Assembly: GCA_036245805.1 (NCBI GenBank)
Contig: BTRK01000005.1
Span: forward strand, 29,679,469 to 29,743,468
From: Pristionchus mayeri
Taxonomy: Eukaryota > Nematoda > Chromadorea > Rhabditida > Neodiplogasteridae
Length of the DNA stretch: 64,000 bases
Direction: 5' to 3'
Every line of letters starts with the position of its first letter. Position 1 is the first letter of the stretch. The position numbers and the translations under genes were made by a program. Below are positions 23,981 through 35,300 of the stretch, piece after piece. The notes beneath the pieces were generated by a model. That model was not told the origin of the DNA, did not search any database, and saw only the letters and a program-made list of their open reading frames with translations.

Positions 23981-24096
23981 TTTTTTAATTATAGTAAAAT
24001 ATATTTGCAAATTTATCCGCCAATATCTCTAGTGATCGTTTTAGCATAGTGAGAATCTACTTTGTGCTTTTAATCATAACCTATATAATCGTTCGA

Positions 24097-24361
24097 ATGG
24101 AAGTATTCAAATTCGGTGAGGATATACGAAAATAATTTTCATAATGCTATAATTTCAGAGGCGAAGACTAAAGATGCTTTGGAAAGATTCCTATTATTCG
24201 GAATGTTCATGAGCTTCACGAGCATTTCCTGTACATTTCTATTTGGAACAATCGGAGTGAGTTGTCCGAATGGAAATGACCATTCATTTTCAACCCAAAT
24301 AGAAGAAGATTGCCAGCCCTCACGAGTCTTGATAATGAGTAATCGATTTGCGAGAATGTAG
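24097..24361 (+). CDS. Possible small single-pass membrane protein
   Basis: Exon 24097-24115 (MEVFKF) joins in phase to 24159-24361 across a 43-base intron with GTGAGG and TTTCAG ends, giving 73 residues. It has a hydrophobic segment (LLFGMFMSFTSISCTFLFG) followed by GVSCPNGNDHSF and a second Cys 15 residues later. A CPxG motif is shared with the frame at 23660. Family not recognised. Confidence 0.4.
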
Positions 24362-24692
24362 AAATATTCTAAATTCAGAAGCTTCTGAAAGAAAGAAGAC
24401 AGAAGAAAACAAATGCTTCTGCGAATTTGATAGCTGTTTGATTCATTGTTTTTCAACAATCATTATTCTTTTGTTCCCGTCATGGTTTTTATGTTCAACG
24501 GTGAGTAAAGGAAGCATTTTTATACCAAATTATCAAATGTTATCGTCGTAAGATGCCCAATTTTCCATTAAATCGATCACTAATGCTTTTCATTGCTCGT
24601 TCACAAGAATTTCCATTGAATCATCGCTTTATCGCAGTAGTGAATTGATAGTGTTTCTCTTCTGGGGACGGGACTGATCTTTGATCTCTCGC

Positions 24693-26740
24693 TCAATCGC
24701 TATCGATGCTCGAAGCATCGGAGTAGGAGCACGTCGAGTTGGCCATCAAGGGCGTCCGTTGCTTCCATCGACGTCTTCTGCTCCCATTGCTGGAATTTGA
24801 TCTTTGAACTCTTACCCTTTATTCATAGCAATCATCTGCACGTACAATTATTCGTAGAAGGAGTATTAAGGTATCTCTCCTTGATTTTTGACCACGCAAC
24901 TCTTTAGCGACGGGACAGTTGAGAAATGATAAGGAAGGGGGGAGGGTGTTGACCAACAAATTGAAGAAGCGTAATATCTGTTCTTTGTTCACGAGTGCAC
25001 ATTCAAGTTTATCTTTGATCTCTCACCTCGAAGTTGATGAGTGTATCGCAGTCTGGTTCATCGTCGACCGACAGAGTCGAATCTGCAAGATTGTTCTTTG
25101 ATCTCTCATATTTTATGTTTGATCTTATCTCACCACAAGTCCGATAAAGAGTGCAATGAGAATGAAGACAGCGAACGAAGCTCCGCAGATTATCAGAATC
25201 GTGACCTGAAGCCATCTTTAAATAATATTTTAGTAATGAGATGAATGATGACTGGAAGAGAAACCATTTTGGAGCCCTCCTTGGCCTCCAGGCTCGAATT
25301 GCTCTGTCCATCCTTGCTCACTCGATCGTACGAGTTTACTGAAATGGCGCAATTATTTAATTCAATCAGTTCTGATAACTGAATTACGTTATTTTCAAAA
25401 AAATGAGAAATAGGTTGAAATTGATAAATTATCTGTCATTGTCGAATCAGTGAAACGCATTAGCACCTTCTAGAGAATTTCGATCTTGGCCAGTAATTTT
25501 TGCGCTTCGTTTCTCCAAAGAATTTTCCTGAGGTTGGTTTTAAATTAGCTCTTCAGTGTATTTCACTAGTTACCATAGCTGATCTATCCAGATTAATCTC
25601 GCCTGTGAAGAACAGATTTTCACTGAAGAATGGTTTATGGGTGTAGTTTAATTCACACTCTCACCCATATCTCACTGAGTTCTTCATGTTGATGGAGGTG
25701 AGACAATCGGGGTCGCAGAAGATTTCACCTACAGCAACGATTTATTTTTTGTTATTAAATTTTAGATTTTAGATGTGGATAAGCATCCTGACCATTCTCC
25801 GTATCCAATTTGATCTCGCGGCCCTCCAATACGAAGAATAGGTTCGAATTTTTGTCTGTCGTGTAATATTCTGCAAATCTCCTGGCTATTTGACTTGACA
25901 GTTCCAATCTTCTCACCGAATAAGTACCGTTCCTCGCTTCCTTCCCAAGATTTCGCGCTAAAATTATGAAAGTGCAAAGAGTGGGAATACGACAAACGAA
26001 CAACTATTCCTGATCGATGGAAAGTGAAATTTGAAGCGTTATGTTAAATTTCATAATGAATTCCCAGTGAGACTAACGTCAAAACAGCTCCGACGTTGCA
26101 GTTCTCAATCACTTTTCGTCGCTTGGCAGGGTAATGAGCATTCCTGTCGACCAGCAACTGGAATTGTCAATTTATCTTTACAATTTCGATGAATTATTGC
26201 GATAAATTACGCAATATAGAAAGCAGTATCATATTTGCGTGACTACTTTTTTTACATCCTGCAGCTCAAACTCACAATTTCCTCGTGTCTCAGCATTTCC
26301 TGCTCGAAGTCCTCGAGGATCACGTTTTCAATGCATTTGTTGCCCACGAAACAGAGCTCAAAGTGATTTATTCGTTAATTACAATTCCTCGATTCCACAT
26401 AATACCAGCATCCTTAGTATAAGAAAATGAGGAGGATGGAGGCATTAGATGCCCTCACTCACGATGTTAGATTGGAAGCAATTCTCGAGGCGCGCTCCAT
26501 TCGGATTCTCTGTGTCCCTAGTGTGATTGGCTGATAGATCTGTCGATTCCCTCACGGATTCCTTAGGAAAAGTGAATTAATAAAAATTTTGAAGGACGTC
26601 GGCCATGGTGATCCAATCGATAGAATCAACTTTTATCAGATCGAGTTCGAAATTGATCGTTGATCGCTCACTTTTCCGGTAGCTCCGGCAAGATAAAGTA
26701 GACCACAGAATGGAATGTGCCAGAGGAGAGGACGAACCAT
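24693..26740 (-). CDS. Cys-rich type I membrane protein, one ectodomain module
   Basis: The first exon 26740-26672 encodes a signal peptide (MVRPLLWHIPFCGLLYLAG). Exon 26561-26463 has an NHT glycosylation site and ends LENCFQSN. Exon 26356-26277 reads LCFVGNKC then EMLRH; the following exon reads RRKVIENCNVGAVLT. Later come a Cys exon (EIFCDPDCLTSIN, about 25731-25677), a juxtamembrane exon, a transmembrane exon (VTILIICGASFAVFILIAL, about 25206-25133) and a short acidic, Ser-rich cytoplasmic tail ending SSIDSD at 24693. The phase between 25957 and 25731 is unresolved. It is a paralog of 27058-31463. Function unknown; surface receptor or adhesion protein is inferred from topology. Confidence 0.7.
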
Positions 26741-27057
26741 CTGAAGCGATCTATCCAATTATTGATTGAGTATGGACGAAACTGACCACTTAGAGGGGAA
26801 AACAGCCAGTCGACAGGGAGAAGAGGACAGAGAATGAGGGCTGATAGAGGAAACTAGAAGGCTAATTAGATTCATAAACAAAGAGTCATAATAAGACAAT
26901 AGATAAGGTCTGAATATCGTCTTCAAAAACTCTGATTGACGTGTCAAGTTCTGAGTTCTGAGGTATTTTAAAGTTATTTCAATGATAAAGTGATTTCTCA
27001 GAATCAATCTTTTATCTCTGCGCGAGTCCTGGGTGTGATCTTTGATCTCTGGTCGTC

Positions 27058-30000
27058 TCATTCTTCACTCTTGTCCTTGGCAGATTCGCTGCTCGGTCGA
27101 TCACTGAGATGCTCCTCTTCGATTTCATTCTTCGATATCAGAGGCACCACTTCTTTCGGTCTAACAAGAGTGATCTTTTATTTTAGCCCATTTTTGATAT
27201 CCAACCGGTTAGCAAAATTTGCAGCAGCAGCCATGAGTTCCTCTCGCTTCCGATCGTTTTTGATCGTTTGTCTGTGTTGAATCTGAAAAAAAAAAGATTT
27301 TGTCCTTATTCGACCTATTGCGAAAGTCAGATGGTCTCCGTTACGAATACAAAGGGAGTTCCTATGGACAAAAGTCTTCCAGGTGCATATGAGGGAATTG
27401 TGTACCAGCAACTAAAAGTAATTAAGAAGAAATGACGTAGCTTGACTGGGTCCAACCTTTTCCTCTTTCCTTAGAAGTTCTCACCACTTTGATGATCACG
27501 ACAATTCCGATGACACTGCACACGAGAACAACGCCGCAGATGATGAGAATCGTGCCCTGAGGGGGGAATAGGTATTTCCACACAGGGGAATCGTCACACC
27601 AGTGATATTGCATCTCAAGAATCGATGTACTCTTCTTGAGATGCAATATCACTGAACCTTCTTTCAGGAAATATCAAGACACCTATGAAGGTTACACTCA
27701 AAATGTAGAACGATGATTAATTTCCTCGTAAGATTAATTAATTATCATCCGCGACAAAATACCAAATAGTTGCTAGCCGAATCCTGGTCCTCCTTCTTTT
27801 CAACGACACTGAGGCTCGATGACGCCTGCGGCTCCATTTTCTAAATGAACAAACATGAAATTTGTCAGTGTACATGCAGGCTTGCCATAGGATTGAAAAA
27901 TATTTTTCCGTTCCAATAGTTAAATCTGAAAATGAATTCACACTTAGCGATTTAGAGAACATTAGAAACCTGGCAAGACGATCGTTTGATTCGAATGAGC
28001 ATTCTGGAGCACATCTAAGCTCACATCGATAAGGATATTTCATACAGTTTTCATTTCCAACGTAGCCTGAAAAATTAGAATTTGTGAGTGAAATCACTAG
28101 CAGTTTATCAATCAGCCCGTATCTCTCCACTTTTCGTTTGCTCTTTCACAATCTCTCACGGGGGCCTCCTGTGTCAATTGTCACTGCTCGAATGACGTGG
28201 AAAGGCCGTTTCCCAGTGAAGAGTTCAAGTTTTAGATTGGGAGTGAATTTCGAAGTGTGGTACTCTGAATTGTTGATTTGTTTGTGGAAAACTCAGCGCA
28301 TTGTCGAACCCATTTTGTATTCTCCGGCCTTCACCAGTTCACTGCAACGAACACAACTCATTCTCACAAGTCCCAAATGCAGATGTCTTTCCTACTGCAG
28401 ATGTGTCCAAGTCATAAGGCACTACGCCGGATGAGAACCAAAAAACTGACCCTTCTGTAGAACTTTCACAGAGCATTTTTGACACGTTGGGAATCTACTG
28501 TGAACATGCTGAAGATGGGTACTTTTCGGTTCTTATCCGGTGGGTTCTCATGAGCAGTTGTCATCTGGCCTGGTGCCAGACCTAGTCACCCATGGCCACT
28601 CTGCTTCTGCCTCCTCTCACTCACAGAATGGCTCCAACGCTGCACGCTTCCGTCGCGTTTCTTTGCTCCTTATTTAATGCATCCATGCGATTTTGATCCA
28701 ACCAGACCTGCAACGATTATTGATTTGAAATCGAAGTGTCATCGATCTCACAATCTTCTCATGCTGTCCTCCCTTCTCACCATTGAGGCAATTGCTGCCC
28801 ACGAAACAAATCTGTAGATTGACAACAAATTCGGATCATTTATGAACTAACAAGCACTAGCAGCACCAGCCAGTCTAAATGAGGAATGCACCTCACCATT
28901 TTCTTATCACTGAAGCACTTCTTCAGGTCCGATCTTTTCCAACGAACGACGCCATAAACTATCTTCCCAGACCAGTAGAAAGTACTCAAAATGACCATTT
29001 TTCCTTCGACATCTCGTTCCTCACTCACTTTTCTGAAATATGCTTCTCATCAAGAATGATATTACAGTAGGGCTCGCACACCAGATTGCCTTAATAGATA
29101 GTGTTAATTTTAGTGAATGAATGGCATATAAAAGAGCATAGCTCACTTCGAACATATCGCATTTCCCTTTTAAAAAATTGTTCTCCAAGAATCTGTTCAA
29201 CTAACCGTTTTTCGTCTCAATGAAACGTTTGTTTAGAGTTTTGAGCGGGACGTCCAAGAAAGATGACGTGGTGTGGTACTCTGAAGTTGCTTAGGTCACC
29301 AACTGAATCATCCGACCCTAGCTCACCGAAAGCTAAGATTCCATTTTTATCAGTTGGCCTGTCACAATGAGTTGTTTGCACTGATTGTATCTTGCTAACT
29401 TACGTAGTGACAGCTCCAACATCACACCCCTCGACTTCCTTGCGGTAGGCTGGACCTTGCCTCAGCATTTCATTTCTGATCGTAATGTCGAGAAATTTCT
29501 GAAACAGGCCATAGGACCATTTATAAAAACATTCATTCGAATCGAATCAAATATTAGGTTGTAACATAAGTTTTGTCGCATTTCGGAGGTTCACAATATT
29601 TCCATGAAGGATTCTTCTCAAACATTCCCGTTGCCTGACCTCCTAGTATATGTTTGGGGTGTGCATGCACATTCAAACTGTAGGGAATAGCTGAACTGTC
29701 CATGCCGGCTATGTAAAAAAATATTAGTAAGAACAAATTTAAATTTTGTGGAAATTTTATTAATTTGTTTAACCTGGTGCTAGATCGCAGAGACGAATAA
29801 TGAACCAAACTCCCATAGCTTGGTGATATGCCGTGTGAATGATCTTTCAAAAGATATGTCAGATATGATGCTATGTTAAGCGGAACCAAAGATATAGTTC
29901 ACTGAATCTATGGTTAGCCGATGATTCGTTGTTAACTTGATCAACTCTCCTGAAACCAAAATTACAACAACATAGACTAACATAAGTGCGTTCCAATTAC

Positions 30001-31463
30001 CACTCATGGGGGTCTAATTTATCATTAAACATGTGCGGCAGATACTAATCTACTTGCGGGAAATTTGAAATGATCATTAATTCAATTCGCGCACAATTTT
30101 GCCAGAAATGCAAGTTTAGGTGTTTCGAATTCAAGATTGTCTTTCAAAAGCTATTGACTTACAAAATTATCCCAAATAGATAATGGTAAAGGAAGGGTTG
30201 ATGGTTCGGATGGGCACAATAAATCAGATATTGAACATGTGTGTGAGGTAGGAATTTTAACAAAGTGCAAATTTCAGTAGTTTCATTTACATACCGTCGT
30301 TCTGTATCGAGCCACTTATCTGAACAGAACCCAATCGACCCCAAACTTTAACTGTATACTAAACACTTTGGGTGAATTATATTCCATAACTATTTGGATC
30401 TCGATATCTATTGAGAAGAAAATTCGGCTTGCAAAAGTTTTCCCGACCGTCACCTACCATCCACATTATGCAAACTTGTTTAAATTTCTAGAAAGCCTTT
30501 CGTTTGTCATTATTCGTGAGTGGTTCAAAATGATGCTCATATATAGTACTTTACTCAAATCACGTTAAATCGACATAATTCCTCCTTTTCAAGAAGACAT
30601 GATACGTGAAAATTATTTGTAATCCTAATCTCACTACAACTTTGTCTGGCTACTGTGCCTCCCTAACTGTCTTGACAGGACTGAAGTAAAGTGCGTAAGA
30701 AAGGGTACGAAGGCCCTCACTGAATATGAATAACGATATTGAGATTAAATTAGTTCGAAGAATTTCTGAGGTTAGAATGCTTAAGAGATAGGACGCGACA
30801 AAACTTATGTTACAACCTGATAATATAACATTCGAAATTTTCTTGAATAAAACTAGAATGCTCACAATCTCCCTCAGTTCATCGCCATCGACACAACTCT
30901 TAACGTAGCATTGCTCAAGATAAAAAGGTTAAACTATATTTTTAAAAAGTTCACAGATTTCAGATTTATGCTTGAATGAGAAAGTGAACAGATTAACATA
31001 GAAAGTTGGTATGAATTCAACCGCTGGCAGTGGAGTGAGTGTTTCCATTTAGCATTTTCATTCACCTGATTTTTCACTTTCTCTGCGCATCCTGAAAGAT
31101 TGGCGCGTAGCATTCGGGAGCCAACCACTGGGACCACAACCGTAGAATTCACTCGAGTGATTCCGGGCGAATGGTTATTCGATGCTTCACCAGTTGATGA
31201 AATATTCTTAGCGAGCTCAGTTATCGAGTCAAGGTCGATGGAGGTGCCATTTGAGGACAGACTAGTGGAGGAGGCACTTTGGGGCGATTTCGTAACTAGA
31301 TATGTGAATAGAGAATGGAGTGAAGTCGAGGAGGAGGAAGTTGAGTACCTCGTGGGTCGGGTACGGAGGTTGTTCTAGTTGTAGACTGGGCGAGTGGTTC
31401 CATTGCGAGTGACGTAGTGACAGTGAGTAGTGTGAAGAGGTGAAGGATAGAGAGAAGAATCAT
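27058..31463 (-). CDS. Cys-rich type I membrane protein, two ectodomain modules
   Basis: The start at 31463 gives a signal peptide (MILLSILHLFTLLTVTTSLA). A Ser/Thr-rich stretch with several N-glycosylation sites follows to about 31070. Module 1: EMLRQGPAYRKEV with EGCDVGAVTT (29498-29404), a YHTTSSF exon, and LVCEPYCNIIL. Module 2: DLKKCFSDKKM, ICFVGSNCLNG, ATEACSVGAIL, a YHTSKFTP exon, and ELRCAPECSFES. Then come a juxtamembrane exon, a membrane span (TILIICGVVLVCSVIGIVV, exon top at 27556) and a tail ending SSESAKDKSEE with its stop at 27058-27060. An alternative shorter tail reads through the last donor to a stop at 27422. The exon linking the Ser/Thr region has an unresolved one-base phase problem near 31340. 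A mariner-like element sits in the first long intron. Confidence 0.6.
28421..28567. mobile_element. Short MITE-like repeat
   Basis: Starts CTACGCCGGATGAGAACC and ends with the inverted GGTTCTTATCCGG and GGTTCTCAT. Similar sequence occurs at 53704-53845. Both copies lie in introns. Confidence 0.6.
29557..30817. mobile_element. Mariner-like element, non-autonomous or decayed
   Basis: The left end GGTTGTAACATAAGTTTTGT and the right end are exact inverted copies for 23 bases (through GTCGC), 1261 bases apart, a typical mariner length. TA precedes the left end; the right flank reads TG, perhaps a mutated TA. No transposase can be read inside. It lies in an intron of the two-module membrane protein gene. 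Confidence 0.75.
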
Positions 31464-31867
31464 CTCAAAGAGGAAATTGACATACTAAATATCGATTTAC
31501 TCACTTATCGATTCGAATGGGACGAGCGACCAATCGGGGAGAAGAGGAGAGATTAGAATGAGGAGTGAAATGGAGGAGAACGAATGTGTAAATATCCATT
31601 GTCTATTACCCTTATTGTCTCAATTTCAATACGTAAATAGGACATGATAACAATTGAGATACTCTCTTGTTTGTATTCCCAACCATACTTTCCTGTTCAA
31701 TTCATTAGTTTATTACAGTTTGATTCCAGTATAGTCGAAAAGATAGAGGGATTCACTTAAGTCAATACGCGTGATTATTCTCTGGATTCTCATCGATCGG
31801 TGCATAGATCGAAGCCGATCCGCTCTCACCATCGTAGTAGTTCCGTAGACTGTCGTCGTCTCAAAGA

Positions 31868-32068
31868 TTATTGATTTCTGAAGACTTCGATGGGAGAATA
31901 ACCATCGTCATCCCACTCGTCATAGATCTCCTCGTATCCACCGGCAGTACCCACGCAGCATCGATGACAAAATCGACGAATACGATCTAGAAATAACTGC
32001 ATCTTTTTTTAAAAAGATAATGTTTAAACAAATAATTCCTTACCTAGTAGAAACAGAGCGCATTGCAT
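31868..32068 (-). CDS. Tiny Tyr/Asp-rich protein
   Basis: Exon 32068-32044 (MQCALFLL) joins in phase to 31986-31868, giving 47 residues. A Cys cluster (RRFCHRCCVG) is followed by GGYEEIYDEWDDDGYSP. An alternative splice using GTTATT within exon 2 would skip the stop and add DDSLRNYYDGESGSAS and a YAPIDE motif, making the tail longer and more Tyr-rich. The Tyr motifs look like phosphotyrosine-type sites, but function is unknown. Its start is 322 bases from the divergent ZHP-like gene. Confidence 0.5.
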
Positions 32069-32390
32069 TTTGAATGAAGAATCGTTGAGAGTGGGGGACG
32101 GAGAGCGGTGACACTAAATGTCGTCTGCAGTCATTTCAGTTACTCATCATTTGAGAGAGTATTGAATCAATGAGTGAATTTGCTAAATCATACAAATTTA
32201 AGTCAATATAGATTATTTACGAACAAAAATAAATAATAAAATTATGATATTATTTAAAGTCAATTATTGATATTTTGGAAGTACTGTAAATTTCAAAAAC
32301 TGTAACACGAAATAATATTTTTTACTTGTGATTTATTGATCCCGCTTTCATCGTTTTATTTTTCATTGATTCTTTTCGAGCTCTTTGAGC
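32069..32390. promoter_or_regulatory. Divergent intergenic region
   Basis: 322 bases between two divergent start codons, AT-rich with several ATTTATT/AATAATAT runs. It must hold both promoters if both genes are real. No specific factor site can be identified. Confidence 0.4.
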
Positions 32391-35300
32391 ATGTCGAGTT
32401 GCGTTCACTGCAACTGTTGCGGCGTGTTCCCGTCGCCCCAGAACACTACCTTCTGCCTCTCGAACTGCGGCCACATTTACTGCAAGGAGTGCGTCGACAA
32501 AGGTATTTTCGCTTATTTTGCCTAATTTTATCCATTTCCTTTGCTTTTTGCGTCTAATTTATGGTTTTCTTTAGGTCGATTGTCAGTCAAGTGTGGCAGA
32601 TGCCATGCTGCTGCGCCAAAGTTCATCACCATCGATCGAAATCTGAGTTCAGATGCAAGTTTCTCTTGGAAGATTTTTACTAATTGGTCTATTTCAAGTA
32701 GATTTCTGTACTATTTATAGTAACATTTAAAACTAATTTTCTTTCAGCTGCAAGTATTATTCAAGAAAATCAGCACATTGCTTGTGGAGCACGCAGAGGA
32801 GCTCCAGCCTTCGTTACAATTCCAGGTTCGATAACAGTATATCACGTGTATCACGAGTCAGCGGATGAAAAACTGATCCCTCGGGAACAATACCAAACTT
32901 TTATGGTCTGATCTTGACTATATTTTGGTGGTAGACTACCCAGGACGGATGATTTCGAAAAATATATGTCATATGTCCACGGAAGAGCCGGGACGTTGTA
33001 GGTGAAATGGCTCAGCGAAATATTCAAATTTGACTACGGTACTTTTGGTCATTTTTTTACCGTAGTCAGTTAGCTTTCAGTTTGCGTTAAACATTAACTA
33101 CTGTAGATTTGGGCGTTTTTTGCAGTTATTCTGGAAGGGTTCCATTTTGATAGAATTTGTTTTTTTTTGTTTTCGAGGGTTTAAATGAATTCCTTCCAGC
33201 TTCTTGCCGTTTTCAATATGAATAAACAGTTTGAGCAATACTCCGTGCAGTTGAAGATTCTTTCTACCGTCTGTGGTATACTCGCCTGCATAAATTAAGA
33301 TTACGTATATTTATCAATTTATCAACAAATGTGCGTGTAACAATAACAAGAAGCAACAATGTTCAAAGTGGTATAAGTCACTAGAAACGAATTGATAACG
33401 ATAAACAACGATCATCGAATTTTGTTTTTTTGCCAGAGCCGCCATTTCCACCATCGAAACTACTCTTGAAATCTCTGTCACCACACAGTATCTCTGGTCT
33501 GATTCGCCAACTAGGCCACCTAGTCATCCGCCTAGTTGTAACCGGACTAGTACTCCACTAGGCGGGCGACTAGGTGGCCCACTAGGCGATTAGCGCGACT
33601 AGCTGGCCTAGTAGGCGAGGTGACTAGGCAGCCCACTAGGGATCCGGTTCATTCGCTCGCCCATGGGTTACTGTAAGAAAATTCGTCTCTTCCTTTCTTC
33701 CGGCCCTGGCCCCGCCCTGCCCCCCCCCCTTACCCCTCCCCCGATCCGCCCTTCTTCACAACTTTCCCAAATTTCCACAATACTGTGGGATTAGCATATC
33801 AAAGTGGATGTGACATAACAGTATATTATTTCTTCGGGAATTACGCATTAGATATAATGAACTATGAGACAAAATTAGAACAACAACTGAGGAGATTGAG
33901 TGCAATAAGAAAAAATGAACTTCTAACACATCAATTCAAAGTCACAACAAAACGAGCCAACTCAAAGAAATAAATAAACAACACTGAGATCATCGAACAT
34001 TGTATAATATCAGGCCTCTCACGAGAGAATCGGGACAACGAGTTGACATTGAAAATGCAAATATTTCATTTTTAGAGTTATTTAGTACTGCTATGGGGTC
34101 TAGAAGATTTCCCTAGGCCTGTGTGGTCCCATTGCATCATGCAGCTGCAGCAGCCTGCTGCAAACTTGATTCGTAGGTAATAGGTTATTGCCGTTTTTAC
34201 CGATAAAAGTGGTGACACTTGCACATAAAAGTGTTTCTACGATGAACTGAATGATTTTGGCGCACTTTGTTCATTTTCCTCCTTTGCGACCTTTGCAGCA
34301 GACGATTGGTAGACCAGTTTTTAATTTCTCAGTTAAACACTGTTTTGTCGCGCCACTCCAAACTTTCCCAGTATGTAGAGCTTTAAATTCTGCACATACC
34401 ACATTTTTTGCTGATTTTATCTCTGTGGTCCTGATGCATTCCCAAGCCGATGAACACCTCATAACGGGCTGCACGGATCACCTTCAGTGGAACTGAGTTC
34501 ACCAACTCGCAAGTTCGAACCCCAGCCAGAGCAGGCAATTTTTTGCAATCCATTTTGTTCACTCATATGATCCGTAATACTCTCAGACTGGTTTTTTCGA
34601 TGTAATCACGTGGCAAAAATGCGGTCTGATCTGGATGGGGTTCGAACTAGCGACTTCGCGAACTCACTTCCCCGGGAAATGAACCGTGCAGCCCGTTATG
34701 ATGTGTTCATCGGCTTGGGAATGTATCAGGACCACAGAGATAAAATCAGCAAAAAATGTGGTATGTGCAGAATTTCAAGCTCTACAAACTGGGAAAGTTT
34801 GGAGTGGCGCGAAAAATCAGTGTTTAACTGAGAAATTAAAAACTGGTCGACCAACCGTCTGCTGCAAGGGTCGCAAAGGTGAAAAATAAACAAAGTGCGC
34901 CAAAATCATTCAATTCATCGTAGAAACACTTTCATGTGCAAATTTCACCACTTTTATCGGTAAAAACGGCAATAACCTATGACCTACGTATCAAGTTTGC
35001 AGCAGCCTGCTGCGGCTGCAGCGCACATGAAAAATCTGAAACTTCAGTTTTAGTCTAGTCTAGCAAGTACTAAATGGAAACATCACAAACAAGATTTACC
35101 GAAATTTGAATGTCAACTGAAAATGCCGATTTGTCCCGATTCTCTCGTGAGAGGCCTGATATATTACATTCTCTTCGCACCTTCGAATCCCATTGATGGT
35201 TGCCAAATGGTGCTGGGAGAAGGGCTGCCGTTGAAGGAAGTCTCCCATGGCGAACTGCTGGAAAATACCTTATTTGTTTCAACCTACGAAATAGTCTATT

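Noticed and set aside
29554..29620. CEPPKC motif resembling the CxPxC block of the membrane protein modules
   Set aside because: It overlaps the inverted end of the mariner-like element, so the similarity is accidental.
31100..31378. 92-codon plus-strand acidic frame
   Set aside because: Antisense shadow of the Ser/Thr-rich exon, which has several N-glycosylation sites and continues from the signal peptide region.
34251..34889. Several 60-80 codon frames in both orientations
   Set aside because: They are mirror images produced by the two arms of the foldback element.
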